Counted from the stretch's first letter, positions 1-10,900 are shown. The stretch: DNA of 64,000 nucleotides from Megascapheus bottae (GCA_024803745.1 JANJXV010000195.1:620001-684000); one strand, 5' to 3'. Notes: generated by a model from the sequence alone, not told the origin. A program made the numbers and translations.

Positions 1-1347
1 GGATGAAGGAAGGGATGGCACTGATTATGGAGCACTGCGTTCCTAACCTGACTTATGGAAATGCAGTCTCCTTGCAACTTTTCAGTGGCAATTCAAACAG
101 AGTTTGCTCTTCAGGTCTTCAGCTGATTGATCAGACCATCCATAGGTGGACAGTAACCTCTCTTCTTACAAAATGCCCTTGCAACACTGTGTAGAGCGGT
201 ATTTACCAAAATCACAGACAACATCCACTCTCCGAGCTCAGCCGTCTCCAAAGTTGGAGAGGAGCCAGGTGGTGTCATGCCAGTGCTCCTCTTCACAGGA
301 GATCGTAGGGCTTTCTCTGCTCCCTGGGGCGTCCAGTCAGCCAGCCTTCGTCTACCCCTCACTGTGAGGTCCAGGTGGACCTCTCAACTCAGACAGACCC
401 TAGCCCTGACTGAGCTCCTCCTCCTGCTGGGCCTCCGCTCCTTCTGGGCTGCCCGCTGATTTCAACCTGGACTTCACCCTCTGTTTCCGGTCCTGTGAAC
501 GGTTTGGGAGTCAGTGTCAGCATGAGGGTAAGGCCTCTCGGCTGGCCAGTGGATAGAGGCCCCTGTAGAAAGCTCTGAGAGGAGGGAGGGAGCGCCATGA
601 GGACGGGAGGAGGGAGCGAGCGAGCCAGTGCCCTGAGTCTAGAGTTACTGGAACTGGAAGGGAAAGGCTGGGGAGCAGGGGTCCAGGAGCAGAGGAGTCA
701 CCCCTGAGGATGGGAGCTGAATCACCAAGCACAGAAGGCCAAGGCTTTCGTGGGGAGTCCCAGGACCCACAGCCAAACAAGGAGCCAAGGTGCCCGGGGT
801 CAAAAGACACTGGGTGTCCAGGGTGGAGCCCTCAAGGAGAAGGCTGGCAGGGCAGCCTTGAGGCAAGCTCAAGAGGGCAAGGGAAAGGACACCCAGCCAG
901 GAAGGCAGCAGTGCATTGTCCATGGCTACGTACCTACACCAAGCCAGGCCCTTATGGGGTGCTGGGCGTTCTGGAACAGGCCCAGCCCCAGCCTTCACTG
1001 CAATGCCAGGGACAGCATGAAGAAGCTCACTGGACAGAACAGGATAAGTGCTGCAGCATGGGGCACAGCTGTAGGAGAGAAGAAGGCCTTTTAGAGGGGC
1101 ACATGGGGGTGAGGTTGGCCAGACAGAGAGGCTGGACATTCCAGGCCAGTCAGGGCCTGCACACAGGCCTGTAGGCACAGAGCTAAGCCTGTCATGCAGG
1201 GGCAAGGATGTGGGCACAGCCTCTGACCTCATAATACCCAGGCCTACTGGGCCAGCCTTGTAGACTGCAGGATCCTCTTCCAGTCCAGGAAAGGCCCAGG
1301 GCTCTGGGAAGCCTCCAGGTGCAATGCCCTCCAAACTACCCTGGGGT
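1..1347. other. non-coding flank upstream of the speriolin-like exon
   Basis: This stretch is GC-rich, low-repeat sequence with no ORF I can assign to a protein family. The long minus-strand reading frame across 645-1364 has no recognisable motif and overlaps the opposite strand of the exon-like segment, so I read it as chance. The sequence probably represents 5' flank or 5' UTR of the speriolin-like locus, but no TATA box or other promoter signal was convincing. Confidence 0.5.
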
Positions 1348-1537
1348 ATGTCTTTACCCATCAATTACGATGGTCTTCAGCATCAGATAGAAAAACTGGT
1401 GTGGGAAAATGAGGAGCTGAAGAAGCTGGTGTGGCTTATCTGGGAGAATCAGGAGCTCAAATCTGCCATCAAGACTCAGGCTAGCAGCCTCAATGGTGGG
1501 CTTGGTGAGGCCGGGGCCAGCCCTTCCCAGCACTCAG
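1348..1537 (+). pseudogene. SPATC1: speriolin (SPATC1)-like first coding exon, probably decayed or isolated
   Basis: The frame opens with an ATG at 1348 (an in-frame ATG also lies at 1324) and encodes a short lead followed by a leucine/glutamate-rich coiled coil containing ENEELKKL and ENQELKSAIKTQ. From memory this matches the N-terminal leucine-zipper region of speriolin, a spermatogenesis-associated centrosomal protein that interacts with CDC20. A splice-donor-like CAG|GTAACC falls at 1537/1538 and an alternative TTG|GTGAGG near 1504, so the open frame to 1581 probably runs into an intron. Three tryptophans in the zipper occupy positions where I recall arginine, each explainable by CGG to TGG change at a CpG; that suggests relaxed constraint. 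No downstream speriolin exon was recognised in the window. It could be the first exon of a real gene whose other exons lie elsewhere, or a duplicated relic. Confidence 0.6.
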
Positions 1538-1581
1538 GTAACCAACCAGAAGAGACCATGCTCAAGGACAGTGGGGGGTGA

Positions 1582-1979
1582 CCCCTGGGCCAGGGGTCAG
1601 GTAAGCCATAGATACTACCAAACTTGGGACACAGGAACCAAGTAGGATAAAAGGTAAACCTTGGCCTAAATCTACTCACCTGATAAGGAGCAACTGCCTC
1701 CCCCTGGTCCCTTCAACCAAAGCAACACCAAGAATGAAAACCAGCCCTGCTGGTCCAGCCTGGAACTAACCGTCCAGCCTTCTCCAGGCTTGCCCTCAGC
1801 CCCTCCCAGCCTTGCCTTGTGGGTGACCATCTTCCTCCCCAAGAACTCTACACTCAGAGATGAAAACTCAGGTTTAAGGCCTGAGACAGGACCTAAGCTA
1901 GAGGTCTGGGGCTTGTGAGTAATGAGAGAAGGCTGGAACTGGAGCTGCTCAGGGCAGGGTGAGACAGGAGGGCAGACAG
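1582..1979. other. non-coding, unassigned
   Basis: Unique-looking sequence between the speriolin-like exon and the left edge of the segmental duplication. I see no ORF with family resemblance and no repeat. Confidence 0.5.
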
Positions 1980-2949
1980 CTGTTGGCAGTGTTTAGGGGA
2001 TCCGCAGGTTCCACCAAGAAGAGGGGCTTGAGGGGGCTGAGGGAGAATCTGGAAGAGAGGAGAGCTACGCTTGGCACCAATGGTATCACAGAAGAGGTTG
2101 TGAGAGGCTCTGGGATTTTGTGTGCTGATGGTTACAGAGGGTGAGAGCAGAGGGATGAAACCCTGGTGGTTCTTACTTCCTCCTGTGCTGGAGAAAGATG
2201 TGTTCCTTCTAACAGTGGTGGCCTGAACTCAGCCCCACTGTGACCCCTCTCTGCTCGTCATCAGGCTAACATCCCGCTTCTTGCTTAGAGGAAGTATTCT
2301 TGTGTGCTCTTTGGCTAGTTAGGCCTCTCAAGCCTGACAACACTCCAACACTGACATTCCAGACAGTCTCGGTGGCTTGGAACCTGTCACGTCACGCTGA
2401 CAGCCCTTCCCTGTAGCCATTAGTACCCAAGCAGGTGCCACTGGGCCTCAGCCTACTGACCTAGGCTCACCCTCAGCCAAGCTGTCACTGCACTGCCTTG
2501 CCTGTCCACTAGATGCAGCCTCAGAGCCCTGTGGCCTGGCCTACTCTACATCAGACATGAGTCTGAGAACTTGGGTTATAGCATTCAGAAGCTAATACCT
2601 CTTGGGCCTCTGCTCACTCCTCTGCCATCTCCCTCTACCCAAGCTTGCTAGCACCAGCCTGGTGTCCCGGTTTCCCCAGGCATGATCGCTAGCACATTTT
2701 AGCATCTGATCCCTTCGCAGCACACACCTTAGATGTGAACAGGACCCCATGCAAGGACAGCACCACTGGGACAGAGAGTTAGAGAGAGGTAGAGGGAGGG
2801 GGAGGAGAAAAGCTACAGTGACTTACTACTCTTGTGATAACCAAAGAAGCTTTAGCTTCATTTTGTTTCTTAGACTCACCTGGTCAGAGTCCCACTTCAG
2901 CCTCTGAGAGCTAGGCCTCTGGATGCAGCCCTTGCTGGCTGTTATATCA

Positions 2950-3115
2950 GTTCTTTTCAAGGCAAGTGCTCTACCACTTGAGCCACAGCACCAGTTCTGG
3001 GTTTCTGATAGTTAACTGGAGATGATAATCTCACAGACGGTGCTGCTTGAGTGGGCTTGGAACTATGATCCTTAGATCTCAGTTTCCTGAGATTACAGGT
3101 GGGAGCCACCAGCTC
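2950..3115 (-). repeat. SINE, B1-like head with composite tail
   Basis: Read on the minus strand, the copy shows the 7SL/B1-like head (GGTGGGAGCC... and GTAATC-type block, decayed), then the TCTCCAGTTAACT middle part and the GTGGTAGAGC tail. A matching insertion lies at 36552-36712 in duplication copy B. Confidence 0.75.
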
Positions 3116-3229
3116 ATACTTTCAGCAGGGGGGAGCTGAGAGCATTCCAGAAAGAAATGCAATTGGGAGTGGCAAGAATGGAATCTACATGAGTGGGTCT
3201 CAGCTCACCCTGTAGTGGGTATGGAGCCT

Positions 3230-3499
3230 GTGGCCTGTGTACGCATCGGTGTGTGGGAAATTATTCATGTGTGAATATATGGAGAATCTTGTGTGTGCGC
3301 GCGCACGCATGTACAACCTAAGGTTTGTGATGTATGCATGCATGTGTGTGTCAGGTATCAGTGTGTGAGTGTGTTGCTGGTGTATCTCAGGTGATGTAAC
3401 TGTGTGTTGTTATCATTACCGAGTCAGAAAATAGAGCATAATTTAGCCATTGGCATGAGTGATAAGTGGAGTGTGTGTGAGTGTGTGTGTGTGTGTGTA
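3230..3499. repeat. GT-rich simple repeat
   Basis: An imperfect TG/TGTG tract with interruptions runs up to the ERV-A target site. The equivalent place in copy B (36872-36934) is a purer and longer (GT)n run. Confidence 0.85.
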
Positions 3500-3505
3500 G
3501 GCCTG
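3500..3505. repeat. ERV-A target-site duplication, left
   Basis: GGCCTG immediately precedes the ERV-A 3' LTR and is repeated exactly at 14562-14567 after the 5' LTR. The unoccupied site GGCCTG occurs once at 36936-36941 in the duplicated copy, in the same flanking sequence. Confidence 0.95.
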
Positions 3506-3895
3506 TGCCGGGGCCAGCCGGCAGCAAACCAGGGTTTGCAGATTGGGATTCCTGAAATAGGGGGCAGGGACTAGGAAAAAACAGAAGAGAGACAAACAGA
3601 TGGGGTCCGGGAGGTCTGCAGCCCAGGTAAAGACTGCAGCCCAGTTTATTTCAAGTTCCGACCTTAAATACTCTTCTTAAAACTAGGGAACTGCCACAGG
3701 CTACATTCATACAAAATAGTAAACAAGTCACAAATAGGATAAATGAGAAGTGATTAACATTGCTTAAAGTCATCCTGATAAGAACTGAATGACATTGCTT
3801 AAAGTTATCCTGATAAGAGTTACTTCCTTGTGTATACAGTTGTGTAGGTCCAAGGTCAGGTCCAAGGTCATTGACCCTACAGTCGGTCCCCAACA
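3506..3895 (-). repeat. ERV-A 3' LTR
   Basis: The LTR begins TGTTGGGG and ends GGCCCCGGCA on the minus strand, so it has the TG...CA ends. It contains an AATAAA polyadenylation signal (around 3642-3647) and two copies of a 35-bp unit carrying TGATAAG, a GATA-factor-type site. Confidence 0.93.
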
Positions 3896-3918
3896 TCTCC
3901 CCCGTCTTTCTTTTAAAA
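3896..3918 (-). other. ERV-A polypurine tract
   Basis: On the minus strand the bases just before the 3' LTR read as A/G-rich sequence ending in AAAGACGGGGGAGA, the expected plus-strand primer for reverse transcription. Confidence 0.75.
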
Positions 3919-4096
3919 GATGCGACTTGCTTGTCTTAGGTTGGGTGGATCGCTGACTCTGCCTTACCCGTCATGGGGAACTTCTTCAGATCAAGCTGAA
4001 GGCCCTGTCTTAGGTTGGTCAGAGAGCGTCCCCTCTTATCCCATCCTTGACTGCGATTCCTCTCGGGGGGGGGGGAGGAATTCATCCATCTGGGCC

Positions 4097-4480
4097 TTAG
4101 ATCTGCGGAGTTGTTCGACTGGTGACTGTTGCAGATGTGACCATTGGACGGGTACTGGCCATAGGTGTTGATTTGTTCCCAGCCGTAGCTTCAGTTGTCA
4201 CTTTACTTGGAGTAGAAACAACAGGAGTTGGCTTGATATTGGCTGTTGGTGGATCTGAAGTTCTGCCAATTCCTCGTTCTTCAGAAGCTGCAGTAGTTTT
4301 CAACGTGATCTGTCTCTGCTGTTCTGGGACCTTACTAGTAGGTTCTTGAGGCTCTTTTCTCTGCTCTAAGTGCCTCCCTTGATGCTCTCGGAGTTCTCTC
4401 TCCAATCTACTGATTCGACCTTCTTAATGGGACTTAAGAGCTGTCATACAAACATCAAGTTCATTTTTTTTTGCTGATCT
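4097..4480 (-). pseudogene. coiled-coil then proline/threonine-rich frame in ERV-A, unrecognised
   Basis: On the minus strand the frame starts with a charged heptad-like stretch ([13 protein letters not shown]) and continues into low-complexity Thr/Pro/Ser-rich sequence to a stop at 4097. An in-frame stop interrupts the upstream part near 4426. It lies next to the polypurine tract, where env or an accessory gene would normally end, yet shows no signal peptide, membrane segment or cysteine pattern of an envelope. Its make-up is more like a spacer between Gag domains, which would imply rearranged order. I cannot assign it. Confidence 0.35.
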
Positions 4481-4544
4481 AATGTTCCATTCTCCCCCCT
4501 CTTTAAAACAATGCAACAATTCAAACCTAAATGATTTTCTTGAT

Positions 4545-5170
4545 TAAACCTTGAACATGTTCACTCACTCATTCACGCACATTCATACTCAAAGATTTTA
4601 AAGTGCACAAAATTAATATTGGCTGTTCATTTTCCGGAAGTTTGTGTCAAGAGAGCTTTGCCAATTTTACTCTTGCAGGTGAGAACCAGGTTCAAAACAA
4701 AACTTTAGAAAAACCATAAGGATCCATATTTAAAACTGGTACCAATTTTAAAGACAAAACTGGACAAGGAAAAATTTGTAACACGAGCAAGACAGAGAAA
4801 CAGAGACGTTTAAGTCTGAAACAAAATCAGACATTGACGTATAGAAGAAAATTGGACTCAATCAGATACACTTAACACAAAAACATGAGCTCAGATGAAT
4901 GTTTTCACCAAACAGCTATTTTTAGATTTAGACATGTCTTGCTGGTGGGACTCTCAGGCATGCCCTGTTATCCAAGAGAAACTCAGAAGGGGGGGTCAAG
5001 GCGTCCCTTGACCACCTAGGCCTCTGTTTTAGGCCCAGAGTGCACTTTTTATTTATTTATTTATTTTATAAAAATAAAACAAAACAAAACAGACAGGGGG
5101 TCAGCCAATACTTACCTCTGGAGGCCTTTGCTTTTCACCTGGGCATCTTTTACAAAAAAGGTTGTTAAAG
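4545..5170 (-). repeat. shared env-less non-coding module, ERV-A copy
   Basis: Minus-strand sequence homologous to 10150-10900 in ERV-B and 50140-50890 in ERV-C. Landmarks are a run of TGAATGAGTGAGTGAAC, TTTCCGGAAGTTTG (read on plus), a GGACGCCTTGACC block and a CAGAG|GTAAG splice-donor-like site. No open frame crosses it. Confidence 0.85.
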
Positions 5171-5574
5171 GAAAACCACTGTTTCTAGAAAAAGCAATCT
5201 TTTTATCTCAATAGCATAAATATACAAATTATTAGGAATTGATGAAAGACTTGGGAGCTCTGGTCAGGTGGCTCTCATGGGCATATTTTCTGTAGGGAGA
5301 AACCTGTATTTGAAACTTGTATTTGCCTGATCCTTATTAATTTTAGTAGCTCCACTTGTTTTTCCAGCCAATAGGCCATTGCTCCACCCATGGGGGGGCA
5401 TGCGATTAGACTGTGACCCCTAGAATTGAGGGAGCAGTTCTATGCTAATTTTTCATAACTATTGTAGTCATCATAAAATGCCACAACATCCATATCTGGT
5501 CTCTCCATAAGAGCTGCTGAATCGCTCTAGCCAGGACAAGGGGTGTGCCAATTGCTAAGATGCTGCTAGGCCAG

Positions 5575-5985
5575 CTACACCAAGGAGTTGGGGTCTGTGG
5601 CAGTTTGTAGTTGATGGGAACTTAAGGCCTGAGAGGATTGCTGATGAGCCAGGCTTTGGAGGATGGTTTTGGCCCCGGGCGAATTAGGCCCATTTTTGGA
5701 GACTGCTTTCTTAAGCTCTTTTAGGGTGGGTCTATTGCCCCCAGGGTTAGCATTTACCAAGCATGGTGGGGAGAAATAAAATGGCCGCTTAACCTGCCCT
5801 TTCTGTTCAAGGGAGGAGCTGCCGTGATATGGCAGGTTAACCTCCTCTTCTGGTTTAACACGAGGTGAAGTGTGGGAGTAAAATGGCGGAGGCCGCTCTG
5901 CCCCCCAATTGTCTGCCGCAAATTCCGGGGTAGGAGCACTTGGTGAAGGGCTCTGGGGCCCAATCCCAGGATCAAAGGGGCTCAA
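5575..5985 (-). pseudogene. gag: divergent betaretroviral gag fragment (spacer and capsid N-terminus) in ERV-A
   Basis: The frame is proline-rich with a PPPFY motif, followed by TLKELKKAVSKNGPNSP, which has the layout of the start of a betaretroviral capsid domain (compare LLQDLKSACSQYGPTAP in ERV-B). It is clearly a different lineage from the Gag of ERV-B and ERV-C, even though the matrix part at 13547-14029 of the same provirus is closely related to theirs. The capsid homology stops after about 30 residues. It is a truncated Gag remnant without nucleocapsid; recombination between two ERV lineages is the likely explanation. Confidence 0.55.
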
Positions 5986-6482
5986 AAATCCCTCCTCAGG
6001 GCGAGGCTCTAAAACCTAAGCAGCGGAAGGGCCAACTTTCCACAACTCTGAGCACTCCTCAATTAAAGTTTCCTTAGCCCTAGATGTCACTGAGCCAGGA
6101 TAGAAGCAGGCCTTAAGGGCAGACAGGTTGGAGAGACTCCGAGGGAGGATCCTCTCCCAAGTTAATCTACCTCCTTCTCATCAGGAGATATATGCGGTCT
6201 CATGTGGTCCAATTGAAAAGAATGGCTTCCATTAACATAGCACATGTTAAGGCCTCCCAGACCTTCTGGGCCCAGGAATCTGAAATCTGCATATCTCTGC
6301 TTTTAAATCTAGACACTGTGAGCACTGGGTAATTTTGTGGATCTAACCTGTCCTGAGCCCCAACAAAATATCATCAGAGTGGAGGGAAATTGTAAAAAAG
6401 CAATCTTTAAGATCAATGATCATTTTATCTACATAAAAACCATTCTTCTCAAACACATTTGGTAAAGACTATTTACAGCATA

Positions 6483-6488
6483 CATGGC
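6483..6488. repeat. ERV-B target-site duplication, left
   Basis: CATGGC precedes the ERV-B 5' LTR and recurs at 13378-13383 after the 3' LTR. Both lie within ERV-A sequence, proving nested insertion. Confidence 0.93.
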
Positions 6489-6788
6489 TGTTGGGAGCCA
6501 GAGTGGAATCAAACTGTACCTTGATTTGCATCAGACAATGGCTTTATTGTCTTATTGTTTTCTGGCCTTATTCTGTTTAAATGACCTGAGATTTACCATA
6601 TGGATGTAACACCTGGAAGTTTCCTGGTTTCAAGAAGGGATAGAAGCCTGGAGTTGACAATAAACGAGGTGGCAGTTTTTACCTGGGCTGCAGACCTCCC
6701 GGACCCCATGTGTTTGTCTCTCTTCTATTTTTTCCAGTCCCTGCCCCCTATTTCAGGAACCCCAATTTGCTGCCAGTAGGCTCCGGCA
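6489..6788 (+). repeat. ERV-B 5' LTR
   Basis: It begins TGTTGGGAGCC and ends CTCCGGCA. It contains a perfect octamer ATTTGCAT (POU/Oct-type site) in U3 and an AATAAA signal in GACAATAAACGAGG. Two spacer bases separate it from the PBS. Confidence 0.95.
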
Positions 6789-6790
6789 AC

Positions 6791-6808
6791 TGGCGCCTGA
6801 ACAGGGAC
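6791..6808 (+). other. primer-binding site, tRNA-Lys3 type (ERV-B)
   Basis: TGGCGCCTGAACAGGGAC matches the complement of the tRNA-Lys3 3' end at 17 of 18 positions. Lys3 priming is known for mouse mammary tumour virus and lentiviruses. Confidence 0.92.
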
Positions 6809-6916
6809 CCTGAAAATCTGGGACGAAGGTGAAGGACCCCCCCCCTGTGGTGAGTAACACATCGTAGGACTATTAAGAGAGGATCTTAACAGAGTGTATA
6901 GTCAGGAGTAAAAATT

Positions 6917-8801
6917 ATGGGTCAAACTCATAGCCATAGGTCATATGTACCGATCTTAACAGGCCTATTTGAAGCCCACGGAACGTGGGTGGAAGAAGGG
7001 GTGCTTCAGAGCTTCCTACAGTTTGTCGAGGAGGCATGCCCGAGGTCTATAGAGGAGGAGTTCCTAAAAACCTGGCCGCGGATAGGAAAAGGAATTCAAG
7101 ATTATTATAATGTATATGGCCCCGAAAAGACCCCAGTAGAGGCTATTAATGTATGCAATTTAGTAAGTGAATACATAAATCCTCAACATGAGAATGCTGA
7201 ACTTAATCTTGAATTAAGGGAAATTTTTGAATTAAAGGACCCTTCTGAAAAAACCTGAGGCTGAGCCATATGCCGCAGCCCAAGAGAGTCTAAGTGAGAT
7301 CTTGAAAAGGGAACAACAACCAGTAGATATTGAGTATCAGAATTCAGATTTGAATATCAAGGAGGGAAGTTATGATGAGCCAATGGAGGACCGGATAGCT
7401 ACGATGGAGAAGAAGTTAGAAGAAATCCTACATCTTCTATCGAAAATGGGGATAGAGCAGAGAGCCCCCCCAGAAGTAGGAAAGAAGTATGACCCTCAGG
7501 CCACTATGGTGTCTGATTCTAAACCTTACCCCTCACACCCACCGCCTCCGGCTGCAGCCTTACATCCCCAACCCCTTTTTCAACCTTTAGGCAAGCCTAA
7601 AGGCCCTAGCAACAAGTCCCTTTTAACAGGCACTACAACCAGGCACAGTGCATCGCAATTAAACCTGGCTCAGGCTGCTAGAGAGAGGGAGGATATTTCA
7701 GGGCCTCGATGCTTCCCTAGTTTAGTTGATCATGATGAACAAGTATACCATCAACCTGTTCCTGTTGAACTATTACAGGATTTAAAAAGTGCCTGCTCCC
7801 AATATGGGCCAACTGCCCCTTTTACTCAAGTAATATTGGAGGCCGCGTGTGCTGGTATTGTATGCCCAAATGACTGGAAGCGGCTTGCCAGAGCATGCCT
7901 TAGTGCAGGAGAGTACTTATTATGGGAGACAGAGTTCACTGCACAGTGTCAGGCTAAAATTGAAACAAATAGGTCTAAGAACCTGCCTTACACTTTTGAT
8001 CAGGTGTTAGGAGAGGGAACCTATAAAAACACCGAAGATCAATTGGGTTATGCAAAGGAAGCCTATTTACAAATAAATGCTGCGGCGAAAGAGGCTTGGA
8101 AAAGGTTACTGAATTCCAATCGTACAAAAAATTTAGTAGAAGTTAAACAGGGACCGAATGAGCCTTATCTAGAATTTTTGTCTCAATTAATGGAGACTGC
8201 AGACCTCCTAGTACAAGATGAGAACGCAAGGAAGGCTATAGTTAGACATATGGCCTATGAAAATGCCAACGCCGCCTGTCGGGTGGCTATCAGACCCCAG
8301 AGGAATAAGGGAGGAATTACAGACTATATTACACTGTGTGCTGATATTGGACCCTCCCATGTACAAGGCCTCACTTTAGCCTCCGCTCCTCAAGGAAAGA
8401 CTGTTACTAAATTTATAAAATATAGAGGCCAGCGGCATTCTCGGGCTGCTAGACCCCCATGGCCTTGCTTCTCTTGTGGACAAATAGGACATTGGATGGT
8501 GCAATGCCCACGCCAGGCCAAGTTAGAGAAAGAAAAATCACCCGGCACATGTCCACGCTGTGGTAAAGGGAAGCACTGGGCTAAAGATTGCAAGTCAGAA
8601 ACAAATCACAATGGCCGCCCGTTTTCTGGAAACTGGAGAAGGGGCCAGCCCCTGGCCCCACTAAACTATGGGGAAGTCCCTCCCTCTTCTCAGCCACAAG
8701 TACATCTTCTAACAACCCCCCAAAATCAGTCTCCGGCCTCTTCCGTGCCACCCCAGGCAGCGCAGGATTGGACCTCTGTTCCTCCACCTGCTCAGTATTG
8801 A
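6917..8801 (+). pseudogene. gag: gag of ERV-B (one frameshift)
   Basis: Gag is the structural polyprotein that assembles the retroviral core. The frame starts MGQTHSH, with glycine 2 suited to N-myristoylation, and runs about 114 codons. A one-base insertion in an A run at 7248-7253 (compare ERV-C) then shifts it. The second open part (7302-8801) holds a coiled-coil/proline-rich spacer, capsid with LLQDLKSACSQYGPTAP, the major homology region around VKQGPNEPYLEFL, and two CCHC zinc knuckles, CFSCGQIGHWMVQC and CPRCGKGKHWAKDC. It ends ...PPPAQY. Apart from the one indel it is well preserved and closely similar to the ERV-C Gag. The slippery site at its end has changed to TGGAAAC, so frameshifting to pro is doubtful. 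Confidence 0.9.
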
Positions 8802-9545
8802 CCCCAGAGATGGGGATACAAGCTCTCCCCACGGGGGGTCTTCGGCCCCCTTCCCCCGGGCGTGGCTGGATTGCTGTTAGGGCGAAGTAGCTCAGCCCTT
8901 AAAGGGATACAAATTACACCTGGCATAATTGACAAGGATTTTACTGGAGAAATTAAGGTTATGGCCTCTGCCCCAAGACATGTAATATTGATCCCAGCAC
9001 GACAAATAATATCACAGCTAGTGCTTGTGCCTTTACCTCCCAGGGAGACTGCTAATTCCCCACGTGGACAGAGAGGATTTAGATTTTCTGATATCTATTG
9101 GGTACAAAGCATAAAACAAGAGAGGCCTGAGATGACATTATTTATACAAGAAAAGCCCTTTAAAGGAATATTAGACACTGGAGCAGATGTGTCTGTGATA
9201 TCTAAAAAATATTGGCCAGCTCAATGGCCCCTAACAACCTCTATGACTTCCCTACAGGGGATTGGGTATGCAACTGACCCACAGCAGAGCAGTGAGATTC
9301 TTGCTTGGAGAGATGAGGAAGGGCACTCTGGTGATTTTCAGCCATTTGTCCTGGATCATCTGCCAATTAATTTATGGGGTCGTGATGTCATGGAAAAGAT
9401 GGGACTGTATATGTTTAGTCCTAGTGCTGAAGTTACTAAGCAGCTGCTTGATCAAGGCCTCCTCCCTTCTGGGGGACTGGGCCCAGCAGCACAGGGAGAG
9501 CCAGAGCCACTCGAACCCCAGTCTCACTCACAGAGACAAGGATTA
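8634..9545 (+). pseudogene. pro: dUTPase-protease of ERV-B (frameshifted, joined to a deletion)
   Basis: In the -1 frame relative to gag the sequence encodes dUTPase motifs in order: AGLDLCS, then LLLGRSS, then the ITPGIIDKDFTGEIK block. It then gives an aspartic protease with active site [11 protein letters not shown] and a WGRDVMEKMG segment. A one-base insertion in a G run (about 8831-8836) breaks the frame between the first and second dUTPase motifs, so the parts are open only as 8588-8890 and 8862-9566. dUTPase upstream of protease is the usual betaretroviral arrangement. The protease C-terminus is cut by the internal deletion near 9541. Confidence 0.87.
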
Positions 9546-9550
9546 GGGTA

Positions 9551-9939
9551 TTGTGGAACGAGCTAATGGATTACCAAAATATCAAATGTTTAAGATAAAG
9601 AAAGGGGAGTTGTATTCTGCTACCCCTGTGAATATACTTAATCATGCTTTATTTCTTTTAAATTTTTTGAATTTGGACTTAAATAATTTATCCACTGCTC
9701 AGCGATTCTGGGAAAAAAGAGAGCAGCGTGCTTTTGCCTTAGTAAAGTGGAAGGATCCCCTAACTGGTGCTTGGCACGGACCCGATCCTGTTCTAACCTG
9801 GGGTCGAGGGCATGTATGTGTTTTTTCAGAAGGAGAAAATGATGCCCGCTGGCTGCCTGAACGCTGCGTTCTGATTGTGGAGAGTGACAGTGGCCATCCA
9901 AGCAGCGACTCACTGGGCCTACACCACCAACCCTCCTGA
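9551..9939 (+). pseudogene. pol: integrase C-terminal fragment of ERV-B
   Basis: After the deletion junction the frame resumes at the catalytic glutamate region (IVERANG) of the integrase core. It continues through VKWKDPLTGAWHGPDP and WGRGHVCVF, the SH3-like C-terminal domain of integrase. The zinc-binding HHCC domain and the first two catalytic aspartates are missing. It aligns throughout with ERV-C integrase (51074-51500). It ends at a stop 9939 with no overlapping env frame. Confidence 0.88.
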
Positions 9940-10149
9940 GTTATTTGTGCATGTCAATTGGGACTGCTACTGATCCACTTGTTCAAGACATTCATATGAG
10001 CTGTGTTTCTCCTCCTTTTACTATTATGTAGGGATCTTTTAACATATTCATTGACTCTACACAATTTAATATGTGACAATTGTTCTTTTACTAATTGTAT
10101 ACTATTGAGATAAAGGATTGTTCTTTTTATTTTGTCTTTACCATCCCTC

Positions 10150-10900
10150 TTCTTAATAACCTTTTTTGTAAAAGATGCCCAGGTGAAAAGCAAAGGCCAC
10201 CAGAGGTAAGTAGAAGTCGGCCGACCCCCTGTATGTCTGTGTTTTGTTTTATTTTTTTATTTTTATTTTTTAAAAAGGGTGCACTGTGGGCCTAAAATAG
10301 AGGCCTGGGTGGTCAAGGGACGCCTTGACCCCCCTCCCCTTCTGAGTTTCTTGTCGATAACAAGGCATACCTGAGAGTCCCACCAGCAAGACATGTCTAA
10401 ATCTAAAAATAGCTGTTTGGTGAAAACATACATCTGAGGTCATGTTTTTTGTGTTAAGTGTATCTGATTGAGTCCAATTTTCTTGTTATATGTCAATGTC
10501 TGATTATTTAAAAAGTCTCCGCTTCTCTGTCTTGTTCATGTTACATATTTTTCCTTGTCCAGTTTTGTCTTTAAAATTGGTACCAGTTCTAACTATAGAT
10601 CCTTATGGTTTTTCTGTGCATACTCAAGCACACATCCTTGTTATTTATTTGAACATTTCTGGGCCTAGTATGGCCGCTCCCCCATGTCTGCAATTGTAAC
10701 AAGCCCTGGAAAAATAAATTCCAGCTACGTTGCCTTGCAAAAAGTTTTGTTTTGAACCTGGTTCTCACCTGCAAGAGTAAAATTGGTAAAGCTCTCTTGA
10801 CACAAACTTCCGGAAAATGAACGGCCGATATTAATTTGCGCGCTTTAAGATCTTTGAGTATGAATGTGTGTGAATGAGTGAGTGAACATGTTCAAGGTTA
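10150..10900 (+). repeat. shared env-less non-coding module, ERV-B copy
   Basis: Homologous to 4545-5170 (ERV-A) and 50140-50890 (ERV-C), with part also in ERV-D (59400-59740). It includes GATGCCCAGGTGAAAAGC followed by the splice-donor-like CAGAG|GTAAGT, and the block GTTCTCACCTGCAAGAGTAA. Confidence 0.85.

Noticed and set aside
645..1364. Minus-strand 239-codon open frame
   Set aside because: No recognisable domain, biased GC-rich composition, and it overlaps the antisense of the speriolin-like exon. Open by composition.
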